A stretch of 64,000 nucleotides of DNA from Glutamicibacter sp. B1 (GCF_039602135.1 NZ_CP125942.1:2604001-2668000), one strand, 5' to 3'. Counted from the first letter of the stretch, positions 35,616 through 45,562 are shown. The notes: generated by a model from the sequence alone, not told the origin. Made by a program: numbers and translations.

Positions 35616-36590
35616 ATGGATCGGCCACTGGATATTTCTGATTGCGCGCAGCTAGTGCAGGTGCGTCGAAACGGCATCACCGAGTCCCGGCACTACGGCA
35701 TCGCCGTAGTTCTGGGCACAGACAGGTCTCCGCTCTTATCGCTGGGCAACCCCGATGCTTTGGTTTTCCCTCGCTCTGCGGTGAAACCATTTCAAGCCAT
35801 CGCCTCAATACGCTGTGGCGCTGTACTGAACGATGAACAAGTGGCTTTGGCCTGCGCCAGCCACATTGGCACCTTCGCTCACCAAGACGTGGCTAGGCGA
35901 ATGCTCGACTCGGTAGGACTAAGCTCATCTGACCTACAGTGCCCAGACTCGTGGCCGGTTGATTCAGCGACTCGAACTCAAATGACACTTGAGAACCTGC
36001 CGAAGTCCACATTGGCTTTCAACTGTTCGGGAAAGCATGCTGGGTTCCTGCTCGCAGCGAAAGCCATGGGTGAGCGCACCTCAAACTATCTAGATCCAGA
36101 ACACCCGGTTCAAAAGATGGCGAGTCAAGTCCTCGAAGAATATTGTGGTCCGCTACCGTTCACCGGTGTTGATGGTTGTGGTGCGCCAGCAGTTCAGATG
36201 TCTTTGATGAGTCTTGCACAAGGATTCCAGCAGTTGATCATTTCTCAAGAGCCAGCAGCCCGGCGCGTCGTCACCGCAATGCGATTACACCCCTGGGCGG
36301 TTCGCGGACAGGGACATCCCAATACCGAAGTCATCAAACAAACCGGTGCCATCGCCAAGCTTGGCGCTGAAGGCGTGCTTGTCATGGCCGCTCCCAACTC
36401 GGTGACAGTGGCCATCAAGATGCTCGACGGATCTTCGCGCGGAACCGATCTTCTAGCACTATCCTTATTGCATAAATTTTCAGCCATCAATGACGCTGAC
36501 CATTTTGATTTACGTCAGCGGTTTCAACCTCAGGGAACGAATGTTGGGGCACGCGCACCTGAACTACAGTTGACTGGGATAGATTTCTGA
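35616..36590 (+). CDS. L-asparaginase, type II-like (ReAIV/AnsA family)
   Basis: 324 residues of the PF06089 family, structurally unrelated to E. coli asparaginase. The S54-x2-K57 pair in FPRSAVKPFQ, C137-x2-K140 in FNCSGKHAG and C188 in VDGCGAP match the serine/lysine and zinc-binding residues of Rhizobium etli ReAIV. Hydrolyses asparagine to aspartate and ammonia; aspartate is a purine precursor, which gives a loose link to purC next door. No signal peptide, so cytoplasmic. Confidence 0.9.
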   Translation: MDRPLDISDCAQLVQVRRNGITESRHYGIAVVLGTDRSPLLSLGNPDALVFPRSAVKPFQAIASIRCGAVLNDEQVALACASHIGTFAHQDVARRMLDSVGLSSSDLQCPDSWPVDSATRTQMTLENLPKSTLAFNCSGKHAGFLLAAKAMGERTSNYLDPEHPVQKMASQVLEEYCGPLPFTGVDGCGAPAVQMSLMSLAQGFQQLIISQEPAARRVVTAMRLHPWAVRGQGHPNTEVIKQTGAIAKLGAEGVLVMAAPNSVTVAIKMLDGSSRGTDLLALSLLHKFSAINDADHFDLRQRFQPQGTNVGARAPELQLTGIDF

Positions 36591-36671
36591 ATCTTATAGG
36601 TCGGCTTCCAAGCACGATTTCAGTCGAATATGACAGTTTTATGTCATCGAAAGAAAGAGATACATCACCGA

Positions 36672-37052
36672 ATGGCAATCAAGCGACGCGTCGATGAAAC
36701 CAGTGGGCGTGCAGCGGTGCGCGAGTGGGCTGGAACCACGCAAGGACAAGGAAAAATAGCTCGTCCTGTCATGGCAATGGCAGTTCGCTACTTGCTGGAA
36801 GAATTAGCCTCTCGTGCCGAGGGCAATTCGGTTGAGGTGCGCGTTCCGCCCTTTGGTGTGACTCAGTGCATAGCTGGGCCACGACATACCCGCGGCACCC
36901 CACCAAATGTAGTCGAAATGCCTGCTGAACTCTGGCTTTCACTAGCTACAGGGCGAACCTCGTGGCCCGAAGCATTACAAACTGGGCAATTGCATGCCTC
37001 CGGACTTAGGGCAGACTTGTCCGCGCACCTACCACTTATTGAGTACCCTTAA
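36672..37052 (+). CDS. Sterol carrier family protein (Rv0807-like)
   Basis: 126 residues from ATG 36672. Basic N-terminus MAIKRRVDETSGRAAVREWA, central EVRVPPFGVTQCIAGPRHTRGTPPNVVEM and WLSLATGRTSWPEALQTGQL, which fits the SCP2-like beta/alpha fold annotated as sterol carrier family protein. The protein always lies beside purF in actinobacteria (Rv0807-Rv0808). No sterol ligand is proven; function unknown. It is followed after only four bases by the small membrane protein gene. Confidence 0.78.
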   Translation: MAIKRRVDETSGRAAVREWAGTTQGQGKIARPVMAMAVRYLLEELASRAEGNSVEVRVPPFGVTQCIAGPRHTRGTPPNVVEMPAELWLSLATGRTSWPEALQTGQLHASGLRADLSAHLPLIEYP

Positions 37053-37056
37053 GGGT

Positions 37057-37383
37057 ATGGAGCAACACCCCGCTACCCCGACATCTGCAGATCAAAGTGT
37101 CGAAGTGCAAATTCACTCGGCACCCAAGTTTTGGCCATTCATTTTGACCTTCGCCGTACTCGGCGCACTGATTGGATTGGTCATTGGTTTGCTTGGCGAA
37201 CCCTCGCAGGAGTACACCCGTGCATCAGCTTCCGGATTCTTTGCAATGTTCGGTGCTGGACTAGGGGTGGGTATCGGAGCGTTGGTGTTTGTGATCATCG
37301 ATCGCTTCACCTCACGTAAATCCACTAAGCATCTGGCAGTTCCTCTGGCCGAGGATACTGACTCCAGCGGACAACAAGGCTAG
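37057..37383 (+). CDS. Small membrane protein upstream of purF
   Basis: 108 residues with two membrane helices (FWPFILTFAVLGALIGLVIG and FFAMFGAGLGVGIGALVFVI) joined by a short loop with GEPSQEY. Both flanks are hydrophilic. AAGGGT lies before the ATG. Four bases after the sterol carrier gene and about 100 before purF, so probably one transcript. A conserved Micrococcaceae neighbour without known function. Confidence 0.75.
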   Translation: MEQHPATPTSADQSVEVQIHSAPKFWPFILTFAVLGALIGLVIGLLGEPSQEYTRASASGFFAMFGAGLGVGIGALVFVIIDRFTSRKSTKHLAVPLAEDTDSSGQQG

Positions 37384-37487
37384 GCAGCTTTTCCCTTCCC
37401 CTGAAAAGCGGGCGGCCGCGCACATGGCTGCCACCACCACACAAACGGTCGGTGTCGACCAATCCAGAACATGAGAGAATAACTGAC

Positions 37488-39011
37488 ATGGCGCGTGGCG
37501 ACGGACTCTTAAATCACGACCTGCTTCCAGGCGAGAAGGGGCCGCAGGATGAATGCGGCGTTTTCGGCGTTTGGGCTCCTGGCGAAGAGGTTGCAAAACT
37601 TACCTACTACGGACTCTACGCACTTCAGCACCGCGGACAGGAATCAGCTGGTATCGCTACCAGCGATGGCGCCCGCATCAATGTCTACAAGGACATGGGC
37701 CTGGTCTCTCAGGTATTCGATGAGAACACCCTGAACTCCATGCACGGACAGTTGGCTGTTGGCCACTGCCGTTACTCCACCACCGGTGCCAGCCACTGGG
37801 CCAACGCGCAGCCAACCTTGGGGCCAACCCAGACCGGCACCGTCGCCCTGGCGCACAACGGTAACCTCACCAACTCGGCTGACCTGGCCGACATGGTAAC
37901 CGCTAAGCAACAGGCCGAAGGCGGCAAGGTCCGCGGCGAAATCGCTCAGGGCAACACCACCGACACCGCCTTGGTCACCGCACTGCTGGCAGGCGCTGAA
38001 GGCCAGTCGTTGGAAGAGACCGCCATGGAACTGCTTCCAAAGATCCAGGGCGCTTTCTGCTTCGTGTTCATGAACGAAGACACCCTCTACGCAGCGCGCG
38101 ACCCACACGGCGTACGTCCGCTGGTGCTGGGCCGTTTGAACCGTGGCTGGGTTGTTGCCTCCGAGCAGCCTGCACTAGCTACCGTGGGTGCATCATTCAT
38201 TCGTGAAATCGAGCCAGGCGAAATGATCGCCATCGATGAAAACGGCGTTCGCTCCACTCACTTCGCAGAAGCAACCCCTAAGGGTTGTGTCTTCGAGTAT
38301 GTTTACCTCGCTCGTCCGGATGCTGCCATTGCCGGCCGTTCGGTTTACGAATCCCGTGTGGAGATGGGCCGCCAGTTGGCCCGCGAGAATAACGCGGAAG
38401 CTGACATCGTCATCCCCGTGCCAGAATCCGGCACCCCAGCTGCCATTGGTTACGCCGAGGAATCCGGCATTCCGTTCACCCACGGTTTTGTGAAGAACGC
38501 CTATGTGGGTCGTACCTTCATTCAGCCATCACAGACGCTGCGTCAACTGGGTATCAAGCTCAAGCTCAACGCCCTTGAAACCGTCTTGCGCGGCAAGCGT
38601 GTTGTCGTAGTCGATGACTCCATCGTGCGCGGTAATACCCAGCGCGCCGTGGTGCGCATGCTGCGTGAAGCCGGCGCGGCCGAGGTCCACGTGAAGATCT
38701 CCTCCCCACCGGTGAAGTGGCCATGCTTCTACGGCATCGACTTCGCCTCACGCGCCGAGCTGATCGCTAACGGTGCTGCAGTGGATGAGATTGCTACCTC
38801 CATTGGTGCAGATTCCCTGGCCTACATCTCCGAAGACGGCATGATTGAAGCCACCCGTCAGCCACGCGAACGCCTGTGCACCGCGTGCTTCACCGGCGAC
38901 TACCCGATCGCGCTGCCTAATGAGGAACGTCGCGGTAAGAACCTGCTGGAGCGTAGCAACCAGCCAGGTTGCGAGCCCGGTCCAGATTCCGAATTCGAAA
39001 ACGTCAGCTAA
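37488..39011 (+). CDS. purF: Amidophosphoribosyltransferase
   Basis: About 507 residues from ATG 37488; a GTG at 37452 is less likely. First committed step of purine synthesis: PRPP + glutamine to phosphoribosylamine. N-terminal Ntn-hydrolase glutaminase with propeptide of about 22 residues before the nucleophile C23 (QDECGVFGVW), and a type I phosphoribosyltransferase domain with the PRPP motif VVVVDDSIVRGNTQR. Two Fe-S-type cysteine stretches (RLCTACFTGDYP and KWPCFYGIDF) match the Fe-S PurF class of Bacillus. Adjacent to purM. Confidence 0.97.
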   Translation: MARGDGLLNHDLLPGEKGPQDECGVFGVWAPGEEVAKLTYYGLYALQHRGQESAGIATSDGARINVYKDMGLVSQVFDENTLNSMHGQLAVGHCRYSTTGASHWANAQPTLGPTQTGTVALAHNGNLTNSADLADMVTAKQQAEGGKVRGEIAQGNTTDTALVTALLAGAEGQSLEETAMELLPKIQGAFCFVFMNEDTLYAARDPHGVRPLVLGRLNRGWVVASEQPALATVGASFIREIEPGEMIAIDENGVRSTHFAEATPKGCVFEYVYLARPDAAIAGRSVYESRVEMGRQLARENNAEADIVIPVPESGTPAAIGYAEESGIPFTHGFVKNAYVGRTFIQPSQTLRQLGIKLKLNALETVLRGKRVVVVDDSIVRGNTQRAVVRMLREAGAAEVHVKISSPPVKWPCFYGIDFASRAELIANGAAVDEIATSIGADSLAYISEDGMIEATRQPRERLCTACFTGDYPIALPNEERRGKNLLERSNQPGCEPGPDSEFENVS

Positions 39012-39091
39012 ACCGACCCTCCACCCCCACTTACCTCGTTGCAAGCGGCACCGGAGAACCGGTGCTCACGACAGAAAAGGAACCCTCTGCC

Positions 39092-40231
39092 ATGAGCGGC
39101 AATGATCAGCCAACTTCCATCACTTATGCCGGTGCCGGCGTTGACGTTGAGGCCGGTGACCGTGCCGTTGAATTGATGAAGGGCGCGATCAAGGCCACGC
39201 ATACTTCGGGTGTCGTCGGTGGCGTTGGCGGTTTCGCCGGGCTTTTTGATGTCTCCTTCCTGACCGGTTACAAGAAGCCTTATCTGGCCACCTCCACCGA
39301 CGGTGTGGGCACCAAGGTAGCTATCGCCCAGAAGCTTGATATCCACGACACCATCGGCCAGGACCTGGTCGGCATGGTGGTTGATGACATCGTCGTAGTG
39401 GGTGCCAAGCCACTGTTCATGACCGACTACATCGCCACCGGCAAGGTCGTCCCGGAGCGTATCGCTGACATCGTGCGCGGTATCGCCGAGGGTTGCCAGC
39501 TCGCTGGCACCGCGCTGGTCGGCGGCGAGACCGCTGAGCACCCGGGCCTATTGGCAGAAGACGAATACGATGTTGCCGGTGCTGCCACCGGTGTCATCGA
39601 AGCGGATCAGCTGCTGGGCCCAGAGCGCGTCAAGGCTGGCGATGTCGTGATCGGCATGGCTTCCTCGGGCATTCACTCTAACGGTTACTCGCTGGTGCGT
39701 CGCGTGATTGCACACGCCAAGTGGGAACTGGACCGCGAGGTTGCTGAATTCGGCAAGACTTTGGGCGAGGAACTCTTGGTTCCGACCCGCATTTACACCA
39801 GCGCTTGCTTGGATCTGATCGGTGAACTGAACGACGGTGAGAACTTCGGTGTGCATGGCTTCAGCCACGTCACCGGTGGCGGTTTGGCCGCCAACCTAGC
39901 TCGAGTGTTGCCACAGGGTCTGATGGCTCGCGTAGACCGCTCCACCTGGGCACTGCCTGCAGTATTCTCCACCATCGCGCAGTTGGGCAACGTGCCTCAG
40001 CCGGATCTGGAGCGTACCCTGAACCTCGGTGTTGGCATGGTAGCCATCGTTGATCAGGAAGTTGCTGATCGTGCTGTGCAGCTGCTGAACAAGGCTGGCA
40101 TGGGCGCTTGGGTCATGGGTCAGGTTGAGAACCTGGATCCATCGGCTTCCGAGGCTGGTTTGGACTTCGTTCAGGGCGCCAAGGGCGTGGACGGTGGCGC
40201 TGTGCTGCTGACCGGAGCCTACGCCAAGTAG
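39092..40231 (+). CDS. purM: Phosphoribosylformylglycinamidine cyclo-ligase (AIR synthetase)
   Basis: 379 residues from ATG 39092 (AAAAGGA about ten bases upstream). Closes the imidazole ring of AIR with ATP. Motifs: TYAGAGVDVEAGD, GVGTKVAIAQ, GQDLVGMVVDDIVVVGAKPLF, GGETAEHPG and HVTGGGLAANLARVLP. The frame is open upstream to 38969, inside purF, and is not the start. Eighty bases after purF. Confidence 0.97.
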   Translation: MSGNDQPTSITYAGAGVDVEAGDRAVELMKGAIKATHTSGVVGGVGGFAGLFDVSFLTGYKKPYLATSTDGVGTKVAIAQKLDIHDTIGQDLVGMVVDDIVVVGAKPLFMTDYIATGKVVPERIADIVRGIAEGCQLAGTALVGGETAEHPGLLAEDEYDVAGAATGVIEADQLLGPERVKAGDVVIGMASSGIHSNGYSLVRRVIAHAKWELDREVAEFGKTLGEELLVPTRIYTSACLDLIGELNDGENFGVHGFSHVTGGGLAANLARVLPQGLMARVDRSTWALPAVFSTIAQLGNVPQPDLERTLNLGVGMVAIVDQEVADRAVQLLNKAGMGAWVMGQVENLDPSASEAGLDFVQGAKGVDGGAVLLTGAYAK

Positions 40232-40252
40232 TCACCGCACCTGCAGGTATGA

Positions 40253-40287
40253 TACTGCGTCGCACCGAGTTTCGGTGCGACGCAGTA
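40253..40287 (+). terminator. Terminator of the purF-purM unit
   Basis: 16-base perfect arms (40253-40268 / 40272-40287), GTT loop, then GTCATTTAACC. Confidence 0.87.
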
Positions 40288-40340
40288 GTCATTTAACCAG
40301 AGCAATTCTTGCGTTGTTGATGATCAGGTATGAATGAACC

Positions 40341-40613
40341 ATGAGCTTGTCCAAAAAGACAATTCGGCTCTACCTAGGGCTTGTGCTGATCTGCGCCGGC
40401 GGTCTTGGTAGCGGTGTCATGTTTCTACAGCCATGGCGTAGTTGCCCAGATATTGATGATAGCTCCGCAGGGTGCCCAGCAACTTCTCAAGACAGCACGC
40501 TGTTAGGATTTGCTCTCGCCGTTTTTGCTGTCGGAATTGTGCTTCTCATCATGTCGTCTAGGCCAGTCAAGGTCTCCCCAGACGAGATAGGTCAGTTCGG
40601 CAAGCTGGACTAG
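40341..40613 (+). CDS. Small membrane protein, unknown function
   Basis: 90 residues, not recognised. Two hydrophobic helices (LYLGLVLICAGGLGSGVMF and LLGFALAVFAVGIVLLIMSS) flank an acidic loop with two cysteines (SCPDIDDSSAGCP) that could form an extracytoplasmic disulfide. Own transcription unit, after the purM terminator and convergent with the Sir2 gene. Coding status is supported by topology and unbroken frame only. Confidence 0.6.
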   Translation: MSLSKKTIRLYLGLVLICAGGLGSGVMFLQPWRSCPDIDDSSAGCPATSQDSTLLGFALAVFAVGIVLLIMSSRPVKVSPDEIGQFGKLD

Positions 40614-40649
40614 TTCTCGGCAAAGCAACATGGCCGCACAGCAATAGCT

Positions 40650-41570
40650 CTAGTCCAGTTGGCTTAGCGCCGTCTCCAACGGAACTCGCCAGCGCCACGT
40701 AGCTTTTTGCTCTCCTCGCACGTGACCGTTGGTGATCAGCGCCACCGGTAATTCACGTTTAACGAAATTCAGCAGGACTTTGTATCCACTCATGACGGCC
40801 AAGGATGATCCAAGGACTAGCAGTGCCTTCGATTCGGCTTCGAGCGCAGCCATGAGTTCTTTGCGCTCCGCAGGAACGCTCTCCCCGAAGTACACCACGT
40901 CGGGTTTCAGCGCGTAGGAACCACAGTTCAGGCAACGAACCATCACGAACTGGTCAATCAAGTGTTGTGGCAACTCCACGTCACCATCTGGGTTCACCGC
41001 TGAAGGATCAATTTCGACCGCTTCAAGATAGCCCTTATTAGCTGCCTCAAGGCGGATGTCGAAGTCGCGACGGTCTTCACTGTAACCACAGTTCAGGCAA
41101 CGAACGGTGGATAGATCCCCGTGAACTGGAATGACTCGTTGCGATCCAGCTTGCTGGTGCAGACCATCCACGTTTTGTGTGATGATCCCAGTGATCTTGC
41201 CTTCTTGTTCCCACTGCACCAGGCGTCGGTGGATCTGGTTTGGCTCGGCTTTGTCCATGTGGCGCCAGCCAACATAGCCGCGGGCCCAGTAGCGTTGGCG
41301 CGCCTCTGGGCGATGGCGGAATTCCTGATAGGTCATGGGACGGTGGCGTTGCAGGGAGCCGTTAGGGCCTCGGTAATCCGGAATTCCGGAGTCCGTAGAG
41401 ACTCCGGCACCGGTGACCACCAGTACATCGCCCTCATCAAGTAATTGTTGCACCCCAGCACGTGCTTCGTCCTCTGGCGAAGCCGGAGCTTGTTGCTCCA
41501 CGATGCGTTGCATTGAGCGAATCGCCGAGTGATGCGCCATCTGGATGGCTAACTCTTCTTTGCTACTCAC
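40650..41570 (-). CDS. NAD-dependent protein deacylase (sirtuin)
   Basis: About 306 residues from the GTG at 41570, which has GAGG six bases upstream; in-frame ATGs at 41582 and 41609 lack ribosome binding sites. Sir2 motifs: TGAGVSTDSGIPDYRGPNG, TQNVDGLHQQAG and catalytic histidine in PVHGD; zinc cysteines C-x2-C (RCLNCGYSE) and C-x2-C (RCLNCGSYA). Removes acyl groups from lysines using NAD; acetyl-CoA synthetase is a classic target, though acs is 20 kb away. Convergent with the small membrane protein gene. Confidence 0.93.
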   Translation of the reverse strand: MSSKEELAIQMAHHSAIRSMQRIVEQQAPASPEDEARAGVQQLLDEGDVLVVTGAGVSTDSGIPDYRGPNGSLQRHRPMTYQEFRHRPEARQRYWARGYVGWRHMDKAEPNQIHRRLVQWEQEGKITGIITQNVDGLHQQAGSQRVIPVHGDLSTVRCLNCGYSEDRRDFDIRLEAANKGYLEAVEIDPSAVNPDGDVELPQHLIDQFVMVRCLNCGSYALKPDVVYFGESVPAERKELMAALEAESKALLVLGSSLAVMSGYKVLLNFVKRELPVALITNGHVRGEQKATWRWRVPLETALSQLD

Positions 41571-41602
41571 GTTCCACCTCATGCTTGTTGGACACGACAA
41601 AG

Positions 41603-41643
41603 GCCGCAACGACTAATAGCTAATTTAGCTTAGTCGTTGCGGC
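41603..41643 (-). terminator. Terminator of the DUF3073 gene
   Basis: Nearly 19-base-pair stem: GCCGCAACGACTA/TAGTCGTTGCGGC and, after a two-base bulge, AGCTAA/TTAGCT. On the minus strand it comes 89 bases after the DUF3073 stop and before the Sir2 gene; it is followed by CTTTGTC. Confidence 0.82.
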
Positions 41644-41731
41644 ATGTCGCAAAATGTACTGAAGAGCTGTACCACTTCGTTACCTAGGTGTGGCACTCCG
41701 AGCCAAAAACTCCCGGCCTCAGAAAAGGATA

Positions 41732-41950
41732 TTAATCCTCGTCGTCGTCTCGCGAGTACTTCTTAGTCAGCTCGTCGTATTCCGAATATTCTTCGTCATA
41801 CGATGAATCATTACGCTCGGTGTTCTGAGCATGATGTTCGGACCGAACGCCCAACTCGCGTTCGAGTGCCGAAAGGTCGGTAGACGGCGAGTAGTACTTA
41901 ATGTCTCGCGCCTGACGCTGTGCTTTAGCCTTTTGACGGCCGCGCCCCAT
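41732..41950 (-). CDS. DUF3073 protein (Rv0810c-like)
   Basis: 72 residues from ATG 41950 (GAGGGGG upstream). Strongly basic N-terminus MGRGRQKAKAQRQARDIKYY and acidic C-terminus (YDEEYSEYDELTKKYSRDDD), the two-part composition of DUF3073. Found near purM in most actinobacteria (Rv0809-Rv0810c). Probably disordered; function unknown. A 14-base palindrome lies 40-53 bases upstream of the start. Confidence 0.88.
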   Translation of the reverse strand: MGRGRQKAKAQRQARDIKYYSPSTDLSALERELGVRSEHHAQNTERNDSSYDEEYSEYDELTKKYSRDDDED

Positions 41951-41989
41951 GGCGTGACCCCCTCTTTTCAGTAGAGTCGGGAGGTGGTC

Positions 41990-42003
41990 CATCTAATTAG
42001 ATG
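41990..42003. promoter_or_regulatory. 14-base palindrome upstream of DUF3073 gene
   Basis: CATCTAATTAGATG, a perfect palindrome, in the divergent gap between DUF3073 and the septum-formation-family gene. Operator-like, but the regulator is unknown. Confidence 0.4.
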
Positions 42004-42171
42004 AAGGCCCCCGAATATGTGATCAGTTCTTTCGTAATTAAAGGTTAACATGATTCACCGGCGAGCGCTGAACGCAACACTCGCCGATACCGCTAGACTG
42101 TCAATTAGTCCAACGACTATGTATTGAGCTGGCTATTAAATGAACGCCCCGACTCTGAAGGAGCTCAGCAG

Positions 42172-42840
42172 GTGGTGGAAGAAAATCTGCCCGAGCCGCA
42201 GGCGGCTTTACCGCCGTTGCAGCCCGAACCAGAAAAGCCCAAGCGGCGCGGAGGCCAATGGGCCCTATTGATCATTGCCGTCCTGGCACTGGCCGCCGCC
42301 GTGGTCTTCGTGGTGTTGCGCATCATAGATCCCCCGGCTTCGCCCGTTGCGAACAACGTTGAACGCAACGAAAACCCCGGTCTGGACGGGATTATTGCCA
42401 CCGAAATGCCCCCTGCTCAGCTGCAGTTGGGTGATTGTCTGCGCGGCTTTACTTCGCCTCTAGATACCCAGACTGTGGTTACTTGCGACTCGGCGCATAA
42501 CGCTCAGATGATCGGTTCTTTTGAAGTCTCGGGTACTAACTACCCTGGTGCCACGGAACTACTGAACCAGTCAGAAGACCTATGCAAGTCAGTCTCCTTG
42601 GACCCGAGCGCGGGGTTGGATTCCACTTGGACTTACCATTTCTCACGCCCTTCAGAGAGCACCTGGGGACAGGGTGACCGTGCTGTTTCTTGTTTCTTGA
42701 GTCTGTCTGAGGGAAATGTCCGTACCTCTCTTTTGCCTGCAAATGCGTCAGATGACGCAACAAATGACGATGCTACGAAATCTAAAGATGAAACTTCTGA
42801 TGAAGAAAGCCCAAAGGCTGAGGAAACAAATGAGAGCTAA
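42172..42840 (+). CDS. Septum formation family membrane protein
   Basis: About 222 residues from GTG 42172 (AAGGAG eight bases upstream); the open frame starts at a TTG at 42124. Proline-rich cytoplasmic N-terminus, one membrane helix (WALLIIAVLALAAAVVFVVL), then an extracytoplasmic domain with LQLGDCLRGF, VTCDSAHNAQMIGSF and GDRAVSCFLSL, the pattern of the PF13845 septum-formation family with four conserved cysteines. The tail is acidic (DDATNDDATKSKDETSDEES). In actinobacteria such proteins are linked loosely to division; evidence is slight. Confidence 0.78.
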   Translation: MVEENLPEPQAALPPLQPEPEKPKRRGGQWALLIIAVLALAAAVVFVVLRIIDPPASPVANNVERNENPGLDGIIATEMPPAQLQLGDCLRGFTSPLDTQTVVTCDSAHNAQMIGSFEVSGTNYPGATELLNQSEDLCKSVSLDPSAGLDSTWTYHFSRPSESTWGQGDRAVSCFLSLSEGNVRTSLLPANASDDATNDDATKSKDETSDEESPKAEETNES

Positions 42841-42858
42841 TTAGATTTCAATACATGA

Positions 42859-42898
42859 AAACGAGGGCGTGAACAGATTTCTGTTCACACCCTCGTTT
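42859..42898. terminator. Bidirectional terminator between septum-formation gene and clpB
   Basis: 18-base arms (42859-42876 / 42881-42898) with one mismatch; AAA on the left and TTTCTCG on the right serve both strands. Convergent genes end at 42840 and 42906. Confidence 0.88.
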
Positions 42899-42905
42899 CT
42901 CGTAA

Positions 42906-45494
42906 CTAGCTCTTCCTTTGAACTTTCAGCTGGTCGCCTAGTTCATCCAGTGAGACTTGAACGGTGTCCCCGTCCTGCACCGCGCCGGCAAGGATCTCCT
43001 TGGCCAGCCGGTCTCCGATCTCGCGCTGCACAAGACGACGCAGTGGTCGAGCCCCATAGGCTGGGTCGTAACCGGTTAGTGCTAGCCACTCACTAGCAGC
43101 CTGATCCACGTCCAGGGTCAACCGGCGTTCTGCCAGACGTTCGGAGAGCAAGTCGATCTGTAGCTTGACGATATTGCCCAGCTCTTCAATGCTCAACGGG
43201 TCAAAGAGGATCACCTCGTCCAGACGATTCAAGAATTCCGGTTTGAATGACGCGTTGACGACATTCATCACCGAATTCTTCTTAGCATCGTCGTCCAAGG
43301 TTGGATCCACCAAGAACTGCGAGCCCAGGTTGGAGGTGAGGATCAGGATGGTATTCCTGAAGTCCACCGTGCGACCCTGTCCGTCCGTGAGACGTCCATC
43401 ATCGAGCACCTGTAGCAAGATATCGAAGACTTCTGGGTGAGCCTTCTCGACCTCGTCGAGCAGGATCACCGAGTATGGGCGACGACGCACAGCCTCGGTG
43501 AGCTGTCCGCCCTCTTCATATCCGACGTATCCCGGAGGGGCACCAACTAGTCGAGAGACCGCGTGCTTCTCGGAGTATTCCGACATGTCGATACGCACCA
43601 TGGCCCGGGGGTCATCGAACAAGAAGTCAGCCAAGGACTTCGCCAGCTCGGTTTTGCCTACGCCGGTAGGTCCTAGGAAGAGGAATGAACCGGTGGGTCG
43701 GTTCGGATCCGCGATCCCAGCTCGAGTTCGACGCACTGCATCAGAGACGGCAGCCACAGCCTGCTTCTGGCCCATCAGTCGTTGACCGATGATCTCTTCC
43801 ATATCCAGCAGCTTCTGGCTTTCACCCTGCAACATGCGCCCAGCTGGGATGCCGGTCCAGGCCGAAATCACTTCAGCGATGTCATCCGCGGTAACCTCCT
43901 CGGCAACCATGCTCGGTTGAGCAGAGCGATCCGCCTCAGCTGCAGCAGCAGCGTCTAGCTCCTTCTGCAGAGCGGGGATCTCGCCGTAGAGCAGCCGGGA
44001 GGCCTTTTCTAGGTCACCTTCACGTTGAGCCTTCTCTGCCTGCCCACGAAGCTCATCGAGCTTGACCTTTAGATCACCAACACGGTTCAGGCCAGCTTTC
44101 TCGGACTCCCACTGCGAGTTCATCGCATCGAGCTTTTCCTTCTTGTCGGCCATGTCCTTGCGCAGGGCTTCTAGGCGTTCCACGGAGGCTGGATCTGTCT
44201 CATCGGACAGCGCCAGTTCTTCCATTGTCAGCCGGTCCACCTCACGGCGCAGCTCATCGATTTCCTCCGGGGCAGAGTCAATCTCCATGCGCAGGCGGCT
44301 GGCGGCTTCATCAACAAGGTCGATGGCTTTATCTGGTAGTTGCCGTCCCGAGATGTAGCGATTAGACAGGGAGGCAGCAGCTACCAAGGCGGAGTCAGCG
44401 ATGGACACCTTGTGGTGAGCTTCGTAGCGTTCCTTCAGCCCACGCAGGATGGCGATAGTGTCATCAACGCTTGGCTCCCCTACGTACACCTGCGCAAAAC
44501 GACGTTCCAGCGCTGGGTCCTTCTCGATGTTCTCCCTGTACTCATCCAGGGTGGTTGCACCGATCAACCGCAGCTCACCACGCGCCAGCATGGGCTTGAG
44601 CATATTGCCCGCGTCCATGGCACCTTCGGAAGCACCGGCTCCAACGACGGTGTGGATCTCGTCAATGAATGTCACGATCTGACCATCCGAGGACTTGATC
44701 TCTTCCAGCACTGCCTTGAGACGCTCCTCAAATTCACCGCGGTACTTGGCGCCTGCGACCATAGCGCCCAGATCCAGGGAGATCAGCGTCTTGCCACGCA
44801 ACGACTCCGGAACGTCACCGGCGATCATTCGCTGGGCCAGACCTTCAACGACGGCAGTCTTACCTACGCCTGGTTCACCGATGAGCACTGGATTGTTTTT
44901 GGTACGGCGAGAGAGCACCTGTACTACGCGCCGAATTTCGCGGTCACGTCCAATGACGGGGTCCAGCTTGCCGGCACGGGCGAGCGCGGTCATGTCGGTG
45001 CCAAACTTCTCCAGGGACTGGAAAGTGGCCTCGGGGTTCGGGTTATCTACCTTGCGGTCTCCACGGATGGTGGGCAGAGTTCCGACAAGTAGTTCCCGCG
45101 TTGCTCCGAACTCTCGCATTGCTTCGCCGGCCTTGGTCTGGTCTGCGGCGAGAGCAATCAAAAGGTGTTCGGTGGAAACATAGGTGTCGCCCATTTCTGT
45201 CGCAGTTTCCTGAGCGTTGCTGACGACCTGCAACAACTGACGGGAGAACTGTGCCTGAGCTACAGAGTTACCTGAGGTTGAAGGCAATGAGTTGATTGCC
45301 GCGCTTGCCTGGACGGAAAGTGCATCAACATCAAGCCCAGCCGTTTTCAGCAGGGCAACAGCTACGGAGTCCCGCTGATCCAGTAGAGACTTGAGTAGAT
45401 GCGCAGGTTCGATCTGCGGATTACCTGCTGTCGAGGCGTTCATACCGGAAGCTGAGAGAGCCTCCTGGCTCTTGGTGGTGAGTTTGGTGTCCAC
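42906..45494 (-). CDS. clpB: ATP-dependent chaperone ClpB (disaggregase)
   Basis: About 862 residues from GTG 45494 (AAGGA six bases upstream; an ATG at 45500 is too close to it). N domain (1-145), AAA1 with Walker [14 protein letters not shown] near 206, the coiled-coil middle domain ([18 protein letters not shown] to about 530) that contacts DnaK, and AAA2 with [14 protein letters not shown] near 607. Works with DnaK, DnaJ and GrpE, encoded 7 kb away. A HAIR operator for HspR lies in the leader (45529-45549). Confidence 0.97.
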   Translation of the reverse strand: MDTKLTTKSQEALSASGMNASTAGNPQIEPAHLLKSLLDQRDSVAVALLKTAGLDVDALSVQASAAINSLPSTSGNSVAQAQFSRQLLQVVSNAQETATEMGDTYVSTEHLLIALAADQTKAGEAMREFGATRELLVGTLPTIRGDRKVDNPNPEATFQSLEKFGTDMTALARAGKLDPVIGRDREIRRVVQVLSRRTKNNPVLIGEPGVGKTAVVEGLAQRMIAGDVPESLRGKTLISLDLGAMVAGAKYRGEFEERLKAVLEEIKSSDGQIVTFIDEIHTVVGAGASEGAMDAGNMLKPMLARGELRLIGATTLDEYRENIEKDPALERRFAQVYVGEPSVDDTIAILRGLKERYEAHHKVSIADSALVAAASLSNRYISGRQLPDKAIDLVDEAASRLRMEIDSAPEEIDELRREVDRLTMEELALSDETDPASVERLEALRKDMADKKEKLDAMNSQWESEKAGLNRVGDLKVKLDELRGQAEKAQREGDLEKASRLLYGEIPALQKELDAAAAAEADRSAQPSMVAEEVTADDIAEVISAWTGIPAGRMLQGESQKLLDMEEIIGQRLMGQKQAVAAVSDAVRRTRAGIADPNRPTGSFLFLGPTGVGKTELAKSLADFLFDDPRAMVRIDMSEYSEKHAVSRLVGAPPGYVGYEEGGQLTEAVRRRPYSVILLDEVEKAHPEVFDILLQVLDDGRLTDGQGRTVDFRNTILILTSNLGSQFLVDPTLDDDAKKNSVMNVVNASFKPEFLNRLDEVILFDPLSIEELGNIVKLQIDLLSERLAERRLTLDVDQAASEWLALTGYDPAYGARPLRRLVQREIGDRLAKEILAGAVQDGDTVQVSLDELGDQLKVQRKS

Positions 45495-45528
45495 GCGCAT
45501 CCTTTCTCTTACTGGGTGAACCCATAAA

Positions 45529-45549
45529 CTTGAGTGTACTTAACTCAAC
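45529..45549. promoter_or_regulatory. HAIR operator (HspR site) of clpB
   Basis: CTTGAGT-N7-ACTCAAC, one mismatch from the CTTGAGT-N7-ACTCAAG consensus. It lies 34-55 bases upstream of the clpB start codon and just downstream of the likely promoter. Confidence 0.88.
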
Positions 45550-45562
45550 TCTGTACGTAGCC

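Noticed and set aside
44340..45092. 250-codon open frame opposite clpB
   Set aside because: Antisense shadow of a certain gene; no domain or start signal.
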